64,000 nucleotides of DNA, from NCBI RefSeq assembly GCF_002161285.1, contig NZ_NFHH01000003.1, positions 1 to 64,000 on the forward strand, read 5' to 3'. The translations under genes were made by a program, and so were the position numbers. The notes below the pieces were generated by a model. It did not search any database. It was not told where the DNA came from and was given only the letters and a program-made list of their open reading frames with translations. Shown here piece by piece: positions 56,198 to 64,000 of this stretch (position 1 is its first letter; each line of letters opens with the position of its first letter). The stretch is from Blautia sp. An81 (GTDB lineage: Bacteria; Bacillota; Clostridia; Lachnospirales; Lachnospiraceae).

Positions 56198-57217
56198 ATG
56201 GAAGAAAAGTTAAAGCAAATTCAGGAAGAAGCTGCGAGACAGATTCGGGAATCCGGAGCTCTGGATAAACTTAATGAAGTCCGTGTGGCGTTTTTAGGAA
56301 AAAAAGGTGAGCTGACAGCGGTTTTAAAAGGCATGAAGGATGTGGCTCCTGAAGACCGTCCAAAGGTAGGCCAGTGGGTCAATGAGGCCAGAGGGAAAAT
56401 CGAAGCTCTCCTGGAAGAGACAAAGCAGAAGCTGGAGGCAGAAGCTCTGGAGCAGAAGCTGAGAGAAGAGGTTATTGATGTAACCCTTCCTGCAAAGAAA
56501 ATGGAGGCGGGACACAGACATCCCAATACCATCGCCCTGGAAGAAGTAGAGAGAATCTTTATCGGTATGGGCTATGAGGTAGTGGAAGGCCCGGAAATCG
56601 AATATGATGAATACAACTTTGAGAAACTGAATATTCCAGAGGGACATCCTGCAAAGGATGAGCAGGATACCTTCTATATCACAAAGGACATCCTTCTCCG
56701 CACTCAGACCTCACCGGTACAGGCCAGAATTATGGAGCAGGGCAAGCTGCCTATCCGTATGATCTCCCCGGGACGTGTGTTCCGTTCAGACGAAGTAGAC
56801 GCTACCCATTCCCCTTCTTTCCACCAGATCGAAGGACTGGTTATTGATAAAAATATTACCTTTGCTGACTTAAAGGGAACGCTGGAAGAGTTTGCAAAGG
56901 AACTTTTCGGACCAGAGACAAAGACAAAATTCCGTCCTCATCATTTCCCGTTTACAGAGCCCAGTGCAGAAGTGGATGTATCCTGCTTTAAGTGTGGAGG
57001 TAAAGGCTGCCGTTTCTGTAAAGGTTCCGGCTGGATTGAGATTCTGGGCTGCGGTATGGTACATCCTCATGTACTGGAAATGTGCGGCATTGATCCCAAT
57101 GAGTACACCGGCTTTGCTTTCGGCGTAGGTCTGGAGCGTATTGCTCTGCTGAAATACGAAATTGACGACATGCGTTTATTATATGAGAATGACACAAGAT
57201 TCTTACGTCAGTTCTAG
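56198..57217 (+). CDS. pheS: Phenylalanine-tRNA ligase alpha subunit
   Basis: The 339-residue catalytic alpha subunit. An N-terminal coiled coil (residues 1-90) contacts tRNA; class II motif 2 lies around [22 protein letters not shown] and motif 3 at [16 protein letters not shown]. The phenylalanine pocket FxFxxAxxE reads [23 protein letters not shown] precedes the ATG. It is controlled by the upstream T-box. Confidence 0.97.
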   Translation: MEEKLKQIQEEAARQIRESGALDKLNEVRVAFLGKKGELTAVLKGMKDVAPEDRPKVGQWVNEARGKIEALLEETKQKLEAEALEQKLREEVIDVTLPAKKMEAGHRHPNTIALEEVERIFIGMGYEVVEGPEIEYDEYNFEKLNIPEGHPAKDEQDTFYITKDILLRTQTSPVQARIMEQGKLPIRMISPGRVFRSDEVDATHSPSFHQIEGLVIDKNITFADLKGTLEEFAKELFGPETKTKFRPHHFPFTEPSAEVDVSCFKCGGKGCRFCKGSGWIEILGCGMVHPHVLEMCGIDPNEYTGFAFGVGLERIALLKYEIDDMRLLYENDTRFLRQF

Positions 57218-57231
57218 GAGGAGAGAAGAGA

Positions 57232-59649
57232 ATGAATACATCTTTATCATGGATTAAAAAATATGTGCCGGACCTGGATGTGACAGCCCAGGAATATACA
57301 GATGCCATGACTTTGTCAGGAACAAAGGTGGAAGGTTATGAGAAGCTGGACGCTGACCTGGACAAAATTGTCATTGGTCAGATTGAGAAGATCGAAAAGC
57401 ACCCAGATGCAGACAAGCTCATTATCTGCCAGGTAAATATTGGAACAGAAACCATTCAGATCGTAACAGGAGCTCCTAATGTAAAAGAGGGAGACAAGGT
57501 TCCTGTAGTTTTGGAAGGCGGAAGAGTTGCAGGGGGACACGATGGTAAGAAGACTCCCGGCGGTATCCAGATCAAAGCTGGAAAATTAAGAGGCGTGGAG
57601 TCCTATGGAATGATGTGCTCCATTGAAGAGCTTGGCTCTACCAGAGAGTTTTATCCCGAAGCTCCGGAATATGGAATTTATATTTTCCCTGAAGACGCAG
57701 TAGTGGGAGAAAGCGCTATCCACGCTCTGGGACTGGACGACGTGATCTTTGAATATGAGATTACTTCCAACAGAGTGGACTGCTACAGTGTTATCGGTAT
57801 TGCAAGAGAGGCTGCGGCAACTTTTAATAAAAAATTCGTTCCTCCTGTAGTTGAGGTAAAGGGAAACAGCGAAGACGCTCATGACTATGTAAAGGTTACT
57901 GTGGAAGATACAGAATTGTGCCCAAGATACTGTGCGAGAGTGGTAAAAAATGTAAAAATCGGACCTTCTCCAAAATGGATGCAGAGATGTCTGGCAGCCA
58001 ACGGCATCCGCCCCATTAACAACCTGGTAGATATTACCAATTACGTTATGGAAGAGTTTGGACAGCCTATGCATGCCTATGACATGGATACAGTTGCAGG
58101 ACAGGAAATCGTTGTCCGCCGGGCAAAGGACGGAGAAAAATTTGTGACCCTGGACGGCCAGGAGAGAACTCTGGATGATTCTGTGCTGATGATCTGCGAC
58201 GGTGAAAAGCCTATCGGTCTGGCAGGTATCATGGGAGGAGAGAACTCTATGATCACAGACCACGTTTCCACTGTACTTTTTGAGGCAGCTAATTTCAACG
58301 GAGTAAATATCCGTCTTTCCAGCAAAAAGGTAGGGCTTCGTACAGACGCTTCCGGAAAGTTCGAGAAAGGTCTGGATCCCAATAATGCCCAGGCAGCTAT
58401 TGACAGAGCCTGCCAGCTGGTGGAAGAATTCGGCTGCGGCGAAGTCGTAGGAGGAATGGTGGATGTATACACCACAAAGAAAGAGCCTGTACGGGTTCCT
58501 TTCGAGCCGGAGAAGATCAACAACCTTCTGGGTACAGAACTGTCCAAAGAGGAAATGCTGGAGTATTTTAACAGAGTAGAACTGGCATATGATGAGAAGA
58601 CTAATGAAATCGTAGCGCCTACTTTCCGCCATGACATTTTCCGTACCGCAGACCTGGCAGAGGAAGTAGCAAGATTCTATGGTTATGATAATATTCCTAC
58701 CACTCTTCCAAAGGGAGAGGCTACTACGGGAAAACTGCCTTTTGATCTGCGTATCCAGCAGACAGCCAGAGATATGGCAGAGTTCAACGGATTTTCTCAG
58801 GGATACTGCTATTCCTTTGAGAGCCCTAAAGTATTTGACAAGCTTCTGCTGCCCGCAGATGATCCTCACAGAAAGGCCATTGTGATCGCAAATCCTCTGG
58901 GAGAAGACTTCAGCATTATGCGTACCCTTTCCTTAAACGGTATGCTCACTTCTCTGGGAACTAACTACAAGAGAAGAAATAAGAATGTCCGCCTGTATGA
59001 GATGGGAAATATCTATATTCCAAAGGCTCTTCCATTAACAGAGCTGCCTGATGAGAGAATGATCTTTACTCTGGGTATGTACGGGGATGGAGATTTCTAT
59101 ACCATGAAAGGCGTGGTAGAGGAATTCCTGGATAAGATCGGTATGAGCAGCAAGGAAGACTATAACCCCAATGCAGGAAAGACCTTCCTTCATCCGGGAC
59201 GCCAGGCAAATATTGTCTATGAAGGAACTGTTATCGGTTATATGGGAGAGGTGCATCCTACTGTTGCAGCCTCCTATGGAATTGGCGACAGAGCTTATGT
59301 AGCTGTGCTGGATATGCCCTCTATCATGAAGTTTGCTACCTTTGACAGAAAGTATGAAGGAATCGCAAAATTCCCTGCAGTGAGCCGCGATATCAGTATG
59401 GTGGTGCCGAAAAATATTCTGGCAGGCCAGATTGAGCATATCATTGCCCAGAGGGGAGGCAAGATCCTGGAGAGCTATGAACTTTTCGATATTTATGAAG
59501 GAAGCCAGATCCAGGAGGGCTATAAGTCTATGGCCTACTCTGTAACCTTCAGAGCTAAGGACAGGACTTTGGAAGATGCCGATGTAAATGCAGCTATGAA
59601 GAAAATCCTGAATGGTCTGGAAGGACTGGGAATCGAGCTGAGAAAATAA
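57232..59649 (+). CDS. pheT: Phenylalanine-tRNA ligase beta subunit
   Basis: The 805-residue beta subunit. Domains in order: a tRNA-binding OB fold (IGQIEKIEKHPDADKLIICQV), the B3/B4 editing domain (from about residue 200), the B5 domain, the class II-like core and the C-terminal anticodon-binding FDX-ACB domain (KFPAVSRDISMVVP). It has the family length of about 800. It starts 14 bases after pheS. A 427-codon minus-strand frame here is only a shadow. Confidence 0.97.
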   Translation: MNTSLSWIKKYVPDLDVTAQEYTDAMTLSGTKVEGYEKLDADLDKIVIGQIEKIEKHPDADKLIICQVNIGTETIQIVTGAPNVKEGDKVPVVLEGGRVAGGHDGKKTPGGIQIKAGKLRGVESYGMMCSIEELGSTREFYPEAPEYGIYIFPEDAVVGESAIHALGLDDVIFEYEITSNRVDCYSVIGIAREAAATFNKKFVPPVVEVKGNSEDAHDYVKVTVEDTELCPRYCARVVKNVKIGPSPKWMQRCLAANGIRPINNLVDITNYVMEEFGQPMHAYDMDTVAGQEIVVRRAKDGEKFVTLDGQERTLDDSVLMICDGEKPIGLAGIMGGENSMITDHVSTVLFEAANFNGVNIRLSSKKVGLRTDASGKFEKGLDPNNAQAAIDRACQLVEEFGCGEVVGGMVDVYTTKKEPVRVPFEPEKINNLLGTELSKEEMLEYFNRVELAYDEKTNEIVAPTFRHDIFRTADLAEEVARFYGYDNIPTTLPKGEATTGKLPFDLRIQQTARDMAEFNGFSQGYCYSFESPKVFDKLLLPADDPHRKAIVIANPLGEDFSIMRTLSLNGMLTSLGTNYKRRNKNVRLYEMGNIYIPKALPLTELPDERMIFTLGMYGDGDFYTMKGVVEEFLDKIGMSSKEDYNPNAGKTFLHPGRQANIVYEGTVIGYMGEVHPTVAASYGIGDRAYVAVLDMPSIMKFATFDRKYEGIAKFPAVSRDISMVVPKNILAGQIEHIIAQRGGKILESYELFDIYEGSQIQEGYKSMAYSVTFRAKDRTLEDADVNAAMKKILNGLEGLGIELRK

Positions 59650-59692
59650 AAACGGACTGAGATGCAGCCGGGCATAAAAGGAGTATGTATAA

Positions 59693-60298
59693 GTGAAGAT
59701 TTATATTGTACGACATGGAGAAACCTGCTGGAATGTCCAGAGGCGGCTTCAGGGCGCTTCAGACACAGAACTAAATGAAAAAGGGACAGCCCTGGCTGAG
59801 ATTACGGGAAAGGCACTGAAAGAGGTGCCTTTTTCCTGCTGTTTCACCAGCCCCTTAAAAAGAGCAAGGGACACGGCCAAGCTGGTGCTGGGAGAACGGG
59901 AAATCCCTATTTATGATGACGAAAGGATCCGGGAGATTTCCTTCGGCGTATGGGAGGGGAAGGACTCCGCCCTTCTTCCCCAGGAAATGCTGGACAACTT
60001 TTTCCATCACCCGGAAAAGTATATTCCCCCGGAAGGAGGAGAACCCCTGCCTCATATTCTTCAGAGAACAAAGGACTTCTGGAAGGACATTACCTCCCGA
60101 AAAGAACTTCAGGACAAGACGGTGCTTATCGCATCCCATGGCTGTGCCATACGGGCCCTTCTCCACAATGTATATAAGGAAGAAGGGCTGGAAAATTACT
60201 GGCATGGGAAAGTGCCGCCTAACTGCTGTGTGAACATAGTGGAAGTCCGGGAAGGAAAGGCAGCGCTGCTGGAGGAAGATAAGGTGTATTATCATTGA
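59693..60298 (+). CDS. Histidine phosphatase-family protein
   Basis: A 201-residue member of the phosphoglycerate-mutase-like superfamily starting at GTG after AAAAGGAG. The catalytic motif is YIVRHGETCWN (His8), the second histidine is in LIASHGCAIRALL, and the acid residue is in ISFGVWEGKD. Similar proteins hydrolyse sugar phosphates or alpha-ribazole phosphate. With no cobalamin genes nearby, the substrate is open. Confidence 0.88.
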   Translation: MKIYIVRHGETCWNVQRRLQGASDTELNEKGTALAEITGKALKEVPFSCCFTSPLKRARDTAKLVLGEREIPIYDDERIREISFGVWEGKDSALLPQEMLDNFFHHPEKYIPPEGGEPLPHILQRTKDFWKDITSRKELQDKTVLIASHGCAIRALLHNVYKEEGLENYWHGKVPPNCCVNIVEVREGKAALLEEDKVYYH

Positions 60299-60303
60299 AC
60301 TGC

Positions 60304-60332
60304 TTGACAAATCCTGCCTGATGATATATAAC
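60304..60332 (+). promoter_or_regulatory. Promoter of queA
   Basis: TTGACA (60304-60309), 17-base spacer, TATAAC (60327-60332). The leader of about 105 bases folds as CTGCC/GGCAG (60358-60362 and 60398-60402) around a GGGAC/GTCCC hairpin. Confidence 0.75.
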
Positions 60333-60447
60333 AAGACATTGCAGACCAGAGCAGAAACTGCCAAAACAGGGACTGATGTCCCAGGTTAGAATACAGCGGC
60401 AGGAAAACTCTTTTGGTCTCAGAGTATTTGGAAGATAGGAATAGATT

Positions 60448-61473
60448 ATGAAAACATCAGATTTTTATTATGACCTGCCGGAGGAGCTGATCGCCCAGGA
60501 CCCTCTTGCAGACAGGTCCTCCTCCAGGCTCATGCACCTGGATAAGAAAACAGGAGAAATTACCCATACAGACTTTAAGCATGTGATTGATTACCTGAAT
60601 CCGGGAGACTGCCTGGTAATCAATGATACAAAGGTAATCCCTGCCCGGCTTTATGGAAGCAAGATCGGCACAGAGGCCGGCATAGAAATCCTGCTTTTAA
60701 AGAGAAAGGGAGACAATATCTGGGAGACTCTGGTAAAACCGGGGAAAAAGGCGAAAGTGGGAACCAGGATCAGTTTTGGCGATGGCCTTCTGATCGGAGA
60801 GGTTATTGATATCGTAGAGGAAGGAAACCGTTTGATCCGCTTTGAATATGAGGGGATTTTCGAGGAAATCCTGGATAAGCTGGGAGAGATGCCTCTGCCT
60901 CCTTATATCACCCATAAGCTTCAGGATAAAAACCGGTATCAGACGGTCTATGCAAAACATGAGGGCAGTGCGGCAGCTCCCACAGCAGGCCTTCATTTTA
61001 CTCAGGAACTTCTTCACCAGATAGAGGAAAAGGGTGTGAAGATTGCTCATGTAACCCTTCATGTAGGGTTGGGAACTTTTCGTCCGGTAAAGGTAGACGA
61101 TGTAGAAAGCCACCATATGCACTCGGAATTTTATGTGGTGGAAGAAGACCAGGCGAAGCTGATCAATGATACGAAGAAGGCGGGAAAAAGAGTTATTTCT
61201 GTAGGAACCACAAGCTGCAGGACCCTGGAATCTGCTACAGATGAGAATGGAATCCTTCAGGCTAAGAGCGGCTGGACGGAAATTTTTATTTATCCGGGAT
61301 ATCAGTTTAAGATGATTGATGCTCTGATCACTAATTTCCATCTGCCGGAATCCACCCTTTTGATGCTGGTGTCTGCACTGGCAGGAAAGGAACATATCCT
61401 GGCGGCCTATGAAGAGGCAGTGAAGGAAAGGTATCGGTTCTTTAGCTTTGGAGATGCTATGATTATTGAATAA
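60448..61473 (+). CDS. queA: S-adenosylmethionine:tRNA ribosyltransferase-isomerase
   Basis: A 341-residue QueA, which builds the epoxycyclopentane ring of queuosine on tRNA from S-adenosylmethionine. The N-terminus [19 protein letters not shown], the middle [14 protein letters not shown] and the C-terminal [19 protein letters not shown] are all diagnostic. No other queuosine genes are in view. A terminator follows 10 bases after the stop. Confidence 0.97.
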   Translation: MKTSDFYYDLPEELIAQDPLADRSSSRLMHLDKKTGEITHTDFKHVIDYLNPGDCLVINDTKVIPARLYGSKIGTEAGIEILLLKRKGDNIWETLVKPGKKAKVGTRISFGDGLLIGEVIDIVEEGNRLIRFEYEGIFEEILDKLGEMPLPPYITHKLQDKNRYQTVYAKHEGSAAAPTAGLHFTQELLHQIEEKGVKIAHVTLHVGLGTFRPVKVDDVESHHMHSEFYVVEEDQAKLINDTKKAGKRVISVGTTSCRTLESATDENGILQAKSGWTEIFIYPGYQFKMIDALITNFHLPESTLLMLVSALAGKEHILAAYEEAVKERYRFFSFGDAMIIE

Positions 61474-61483
61474 GAACAGACAG

Positions 61484-61527
61484 AACCCCGGAAATGCTGA
61501 TAAAATGGGCATTTCCGGGGGTTGTTT
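61484..61527. terminator. Terminator between queA and the MATE gene
   Basis: AACCCCGGAAATGC pairs with GCATTTCCGGGGGTT (one bulged G) and is followed by a T-rich tail, serving two convergent genes. Confidence 0.8.
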
Positions 61528-61561
61528 TATGCCATAGCGTCTTTTACGCAAGCAGCTGATG

Positions 61562-62893
61562 TTAATGGCTCCTGACTGCTCTGCGGTAGATAAACACAGA
61601 AATCACCCCGGTCACAGCTTCTGCAATCCAGAATGCATTCCAGACTCCTGCAGGACCAAAAGCTCTGCCAAGGAGGAAAGCAGCGGGGATAATGATCACC
61701 ACATAGCGGAGCAGGGAGATAATGAGAGAAGGGGTTCCCTTTCCCAGGCCTTCCAGGGCGCCGCAGGAGGTGATGGATAAGGTGGAGACAAGGAAACCTC
61801 CGCTGATGATCCGAAGGGCCAGGCTTCCTGCTTCTATAGTCTGAGGATTTTCTGTAAACAGTCCCATAAGCTGATCAGGGATCAGAAGACAGATGACGGT
61901 TCCGATAACCATGATACAGCCGTCAATAGCCAGGGTAGTGAGATAAATTTTATTTACTCTGTGATATTCCTTTGCACCGTAATTATACCCTACCAGAGGC
62001 CGGATCCCCTGGATGATGCCGTTGGCAGGAAGATATAAAAAAGTCTGGAGCTTATAGTAAATTCCCAGGATCGTTACATAAATCTGGGAAAAAGAAGTCA
62101 GAATCACATTCAGGGAGGCAATCAGCAGGGATGGAAGGGCGATGTTCAGAGAAGCCGGAATGCCAATGGAATATAACCGGGCCGTAAGCCCCTTTTCCCT
62201 CACCAGATGCTGAATCCCGATATGGAGAGGAAGGGTCCCTGAAAAATAGACTCCCAGATAGATCACAAGGGATACTACCTGTCCCAGCCCGGTGGCCAGG
62301 GCTGCTCCTTCGATTCCCATTTCCGGGCAGGGACCAAGGCCGAAGATCATGATGGGATCCAGGATAATATTAGTGATACATCCAGCCATAAGACTGACCA
62401 TACTGACGGTCATCTGGCCGGTAGACTGGAAGATTTTTTCAAAAGAAATCCCCAGAGTAATTATGGGAGAAAAGGCAAATACGATCATGGAATAGCGCAT
62501 GCCCAGATCAAAGAGAGAAGCCTGGGAAGTAAACATCCGGAGAAAGGCAGGCATTAGGGCAATGGATCCAACAGCCAGCAGCAATCCATGGAACAGAGCC
62601 AGAACAAGTCCCCAGGTAGCCGCCCGGTTGGCCTTTTCTTTTTCCGAAGCGCCCAGATAAAATGCAATGACGGCATTGATCCCTACGCCAAAACCAATGG
62701 CGATGGCATTGATAAAGTTCTGGACAGGATAGACCAGGGATAGGGCCGTCATGGCGTCTTCGCTGATCTTTGCCACAAAAAAACTGTCTACAATATTGTA
62801 CAGAGAATTCACCAGCATAGAGATCATCATAGGAAATCCCATGGATAAGATCAGAGAGAATACTGGTTTTTCCTTCATAAAAGTTTCGTTCAT
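61562..62893 (-). CDS. MATE-family multidrug/cation efflux protein
   Basis: A 443-residue membrane protein with twelve hydrophobic segments in two related halves, the MATE fold. Diagnostic stretches are PMMISMLVNSLYNIVDSFFV in helix 1 and GVGINAVIAFYLGASEKEKA between helices 2 and 3. It exports drugs or metabolites against Na+ or H+. The ATG at 62893 follows AAGGAGTG; the open frame running 60 codons further upstream passes through the leader hairpin and is not coding. Confidence 0.92.
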   Translation of the reverse strand: MNETFMKEKPVFSLILSMGFPMMISMLVNSLYNIVDSFFVAKISEDAMTALSLVYPVQNFINAIAIGFGVGINAVIAFYLGASEKEKANRAATWGLVLALFHGLLLAVGSIALMPAFLRMFTSQASLFDLGMRYSMIVFAFSPIITLGISFEKIFQSTGQMTVSMVSLMAGCITNIILDPIMIFGLGPCPEMGIEGAALATGLGQVVSLVIYLGVYFSGTLPLHIGIQHLVREKGLTARLYSIGIPASLNIALPSLLIASLNVILTSFSQIYVTILGIYYKLQTFLYLPANGIIQGIRPLVGYNYGAKEYHRVNKIYLTTLAIDGCIMVIGTVICLLIPDQLMGLFTENPQTIEAGSLALRIISGGFLVSTLSITSCGALEGLGKGTPSLIISLLRYVVIIIPAAFLLGRAFGPAGVWNAFWIAEAVTGVISVFIYRRAVRSH

Positions 62894-62940
62894 TTTTCTT
62901 ATCACTCCTTGTGTAATAATATTTACCGCCGCTATGAGCA

Positions 62941-62980
62941 AAAGAAAAGCCACATAATCACCGACGGCGATTATGTGGCG
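62941..62980 (-). promoter_or_regulatory. Terminator-like attenuator in the MATE leader
   Basis: On the minus strand, GCCACATAATC and GATTATGTGGC form an 11-bp perfect stem with a nine-base loop, then TTTTCTTTT. It lies between the promoter and the ribosome site, so it could regulate the exporter by premature termination. I cannot match the upstream RNA to a known riboswitch. Confidence 0.6.
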
Positions 62981-63028
62981 AAAAATGGGATGCTCCCAGA
63001 AAAATCCACATGGAATTTTAGCAGTACC

Positions 63029-63058
63029 ATTATATGCAGAACCTTCCAAGATTGTCAA
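63029..63058 (-). promoter_or_regulatory. Promoter of the MATE gene
   Basis: On the minus strand: TTGACA (63053-63058), 18-base spacer, TATAAT (63029-63034). The leader is about 130 bases long. Confidence 0.8.
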
Positions 63059-63082
63059 GATATTATTTAACAAGAAAATACG

Positions 63083-63111
63083 TTGAACTGCGAAAGGATT
63101 CGTTTTATAAT
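63083..63111 (+). promoter_or_regulatory. Promoter of the glycerate kinase gene
   Basis: TTGAAC (63083-63088), 17-base spacer, TATAAT (63106-63111). Confidence 0.75.
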
Positions 63112-63155
63112 CAAAGAGATTGAAAGAACAGAAGAACCAGACAAGGAGTAAGGGT

Positions 63156-64000
63156 ATGAAAGTAGTGATTGCGATTGATTCATTTAAAGGGAGCCTGTCT
63201 TCTCTGGAGGCAGGAGAGGCAGCAAAAAGGGGAATATTGAAAAGTAATCCTCAGGCACAGGTAGAGATCAGACCGCTGGCAGATGGAGGCGAAGGAACCG
63301 TAGAAGCATTGGTCCAGGGAATGGGAGGACGTACCTGTAAAGTGACAGTTACAGGACCTCTTGGAAATCCGGTAGAGGCAGAATATGGAATTGTAGGAGA
63401 GAACACGGCGGTAATCGAAATGTCTGCGGCAGCAGGAATTACTCTGGTTCCGGACCAGATGAGAAATCCTCTCTATACCACTACCTATGGAGTAGGAGAA
63501 ATGATAAAAGATGCTGTTGAAAAGGGATGCAGAAGATTTCTGGTGGGAATCGGAGGCAGTGCTACCAATGATGGAGGAGTGGGGATGCTCCAGGCTCTGG
63601 GTTATGAATTTTTGGATGCTGAAGGGAATGAGGTTCCTCTGGGGGCCAGAGGGCTGGAACAGCTGTCAGCCATCAAAGACGAAAAAGTTCTTCCCCAGTT
63701 AAAGGAATGTGAGTTCCGTGTTGCCTGTGATGTGGAAAATCCTCTGTGCGGACCTCAGGGCAGCAGCGCCATCTATGGCCCTCAGAAGGGGGCAGATGCG
63801 GAAATGATCGACAAGATGGATAAATGGCTGGGTGCTTATGCAGAGCTGGCTGGAAAAACTTTTCCTCAGGCAGACCCGGAAAAACCGGGGACCGGAGCAG
63901 CAGGCGGCCTGGGCTTTGCTTTTCTTACTTTTACAAACAGTGTTCTGGAATCAGGGATACAGATTATTCTGGAAGAAACCAGACTGGAAGATTACGTGAA
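63156..64000 (+). CDS. Glycerate 2-kinase, GarK/GlxK family (right end cut by the window)
   Basis: The frame starts at ATG 63156 after AAGGAGTAAGGG and is still open at the window end, giving the first 281 of the usual 370-380 residues. The N-terminus MKVVIAIDSFKGSLSSLEAG, the motif LADGGEGTVEAL, GIGGSATNDGGVGMLQALG and the later GTGAAGGLGFAF define the GarK/GlxK family, which phosphorylates glycerate to 2-phosphoglycerate for glycolysis. The start is divergent from the MATE gene. Confidence 0.93.
   Translation, partial: MKVVIAIDSFKGSLSSLEAGEAAKRGILKSNPQAQVEIRPLADGGEGTVEALVQGMGGRTCKVTVTGPLGNPVEAEYGIVGENTAVIEMSAAAGITLVPDQMRNPLYTTTYGVGEMIKDAVEKGCRRFLVGIGGSATNDGGVGMLQALGYEFLDAEGNEVPLGARGLEQLSAIKDEKVLPQLKECEFRVACDVENPLCGPQGSSAIYGPQKGADAEMIDKMDKWLGAYAELAGKTFPQADPEKPGTGAAGGLGFAFLTFTNSVLESGIQIILEETRLEDYV

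Noticed and set aside
57586-58869. A 427-codon minus-strand frame
   Set aside because: It is antisense to pheT and its translation is Cys/His/Phe-rich without any domain logic.
62950-62980. Guanidine-II (mini-ykkC) riboswitch before the MATE gene, because of an ACGG in the loop region
   Set aside because: The ACGG is on the plus strand while the gene is on the minus strand, and the required pair of hairpins is missing.
62894-63073. A 60-codon N-terminal extension of the MATE protein
   Set aside because: It crosses the promoter -10/-35 region and the leader hairpin, and the ATG at 62893 has a good ribosome site.

Overview
The window reads as chromosomal DNA from a low-to-mid GC, spore-associated Firmicute, most likely a gut Lachnospiraceae member near Blautia. 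This rests on strong purine-rich Shine-Dalgarno (SD) sites, an F-type ATP synthase operon in the order a-c-b-delta-alpha-gamma-beta-epsilon, a Phe T-box ahead of pheST, a Firmicutes-type 6S RNA, SleB-like and SpoIID-like proteins, and a type I-B CRISPR system with Cst-type effector genes. The genus is inference; the class is well supported.

Layout. 1-2.4 kb is a decayed mobile-element edge: the C-terminal stub of a tyrosine integrase and an AT-rich, 551-residue protein of unknown function. 2.4-6.9 kb holds a small phosphatase, an SGNH hydrolase, a Crp/Fnr regulator, thioredoxin with a thioredoxin-reductase-like flavoprotein, and an atypical sirtuin. 7.2-13.6 kb is the ATP synthase operon; its atpB gene has no normal start codon. 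13.7-18.4 kb carries ilvN-ilvC and a LysR regulator divergent from leuCD; leuA lies away at 46.8 kb. 18.5-25.5 kb has a broken MerR gene, an ABC-2 exporter, and a two-component system with a Bce/MacB-like ABC transporter whose histidine kinase lacks membrane segments. 25.6-30.2 kb holds a mannitol-dehydrogenase-family enzyme, a probable orphan small RNA, and a run of small unrecognised genes, one of them frameshifted.

30.3-40.2 kb is a complete type I-B CRISPR-Cas locus (cas6-cas8-cas7-cas5-cas3-cas4-cas1-cas2) followed by 22 repeats and 21 spacers. The cas8 gene contains a strong in-frame internal SD and ATG that should give a separate Cas11-like small subunit. A lipoprotein gene begins 36 bases after the last repeat.

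40.2-64 kb is mostly housekeeping: tRNA-Pro, an AraC regulator with a zinc dehydrogenase, a GntR-ABC operon with a clear operator, leuA, a SleB-like hydrolase, thrC, an HD protein, 6S RNA, galM, a SpoIID-like protein, a YihY protein, T-box-pheST, a histidine phosphatase, queA, a MATE exporter behind a terminator-like attenuator, and the start of a glycerate kinase gene that runs off the right edge.

The most interesting points are the internal cas11 start, the ACG start of atpB, the promoter-to-terminator RNA near 27.4 kb, the unknown gene beside the integrase relic, and a cluster of hairpins between the T-box and pheS. All calls come from reading the sequence; no database search was possible.
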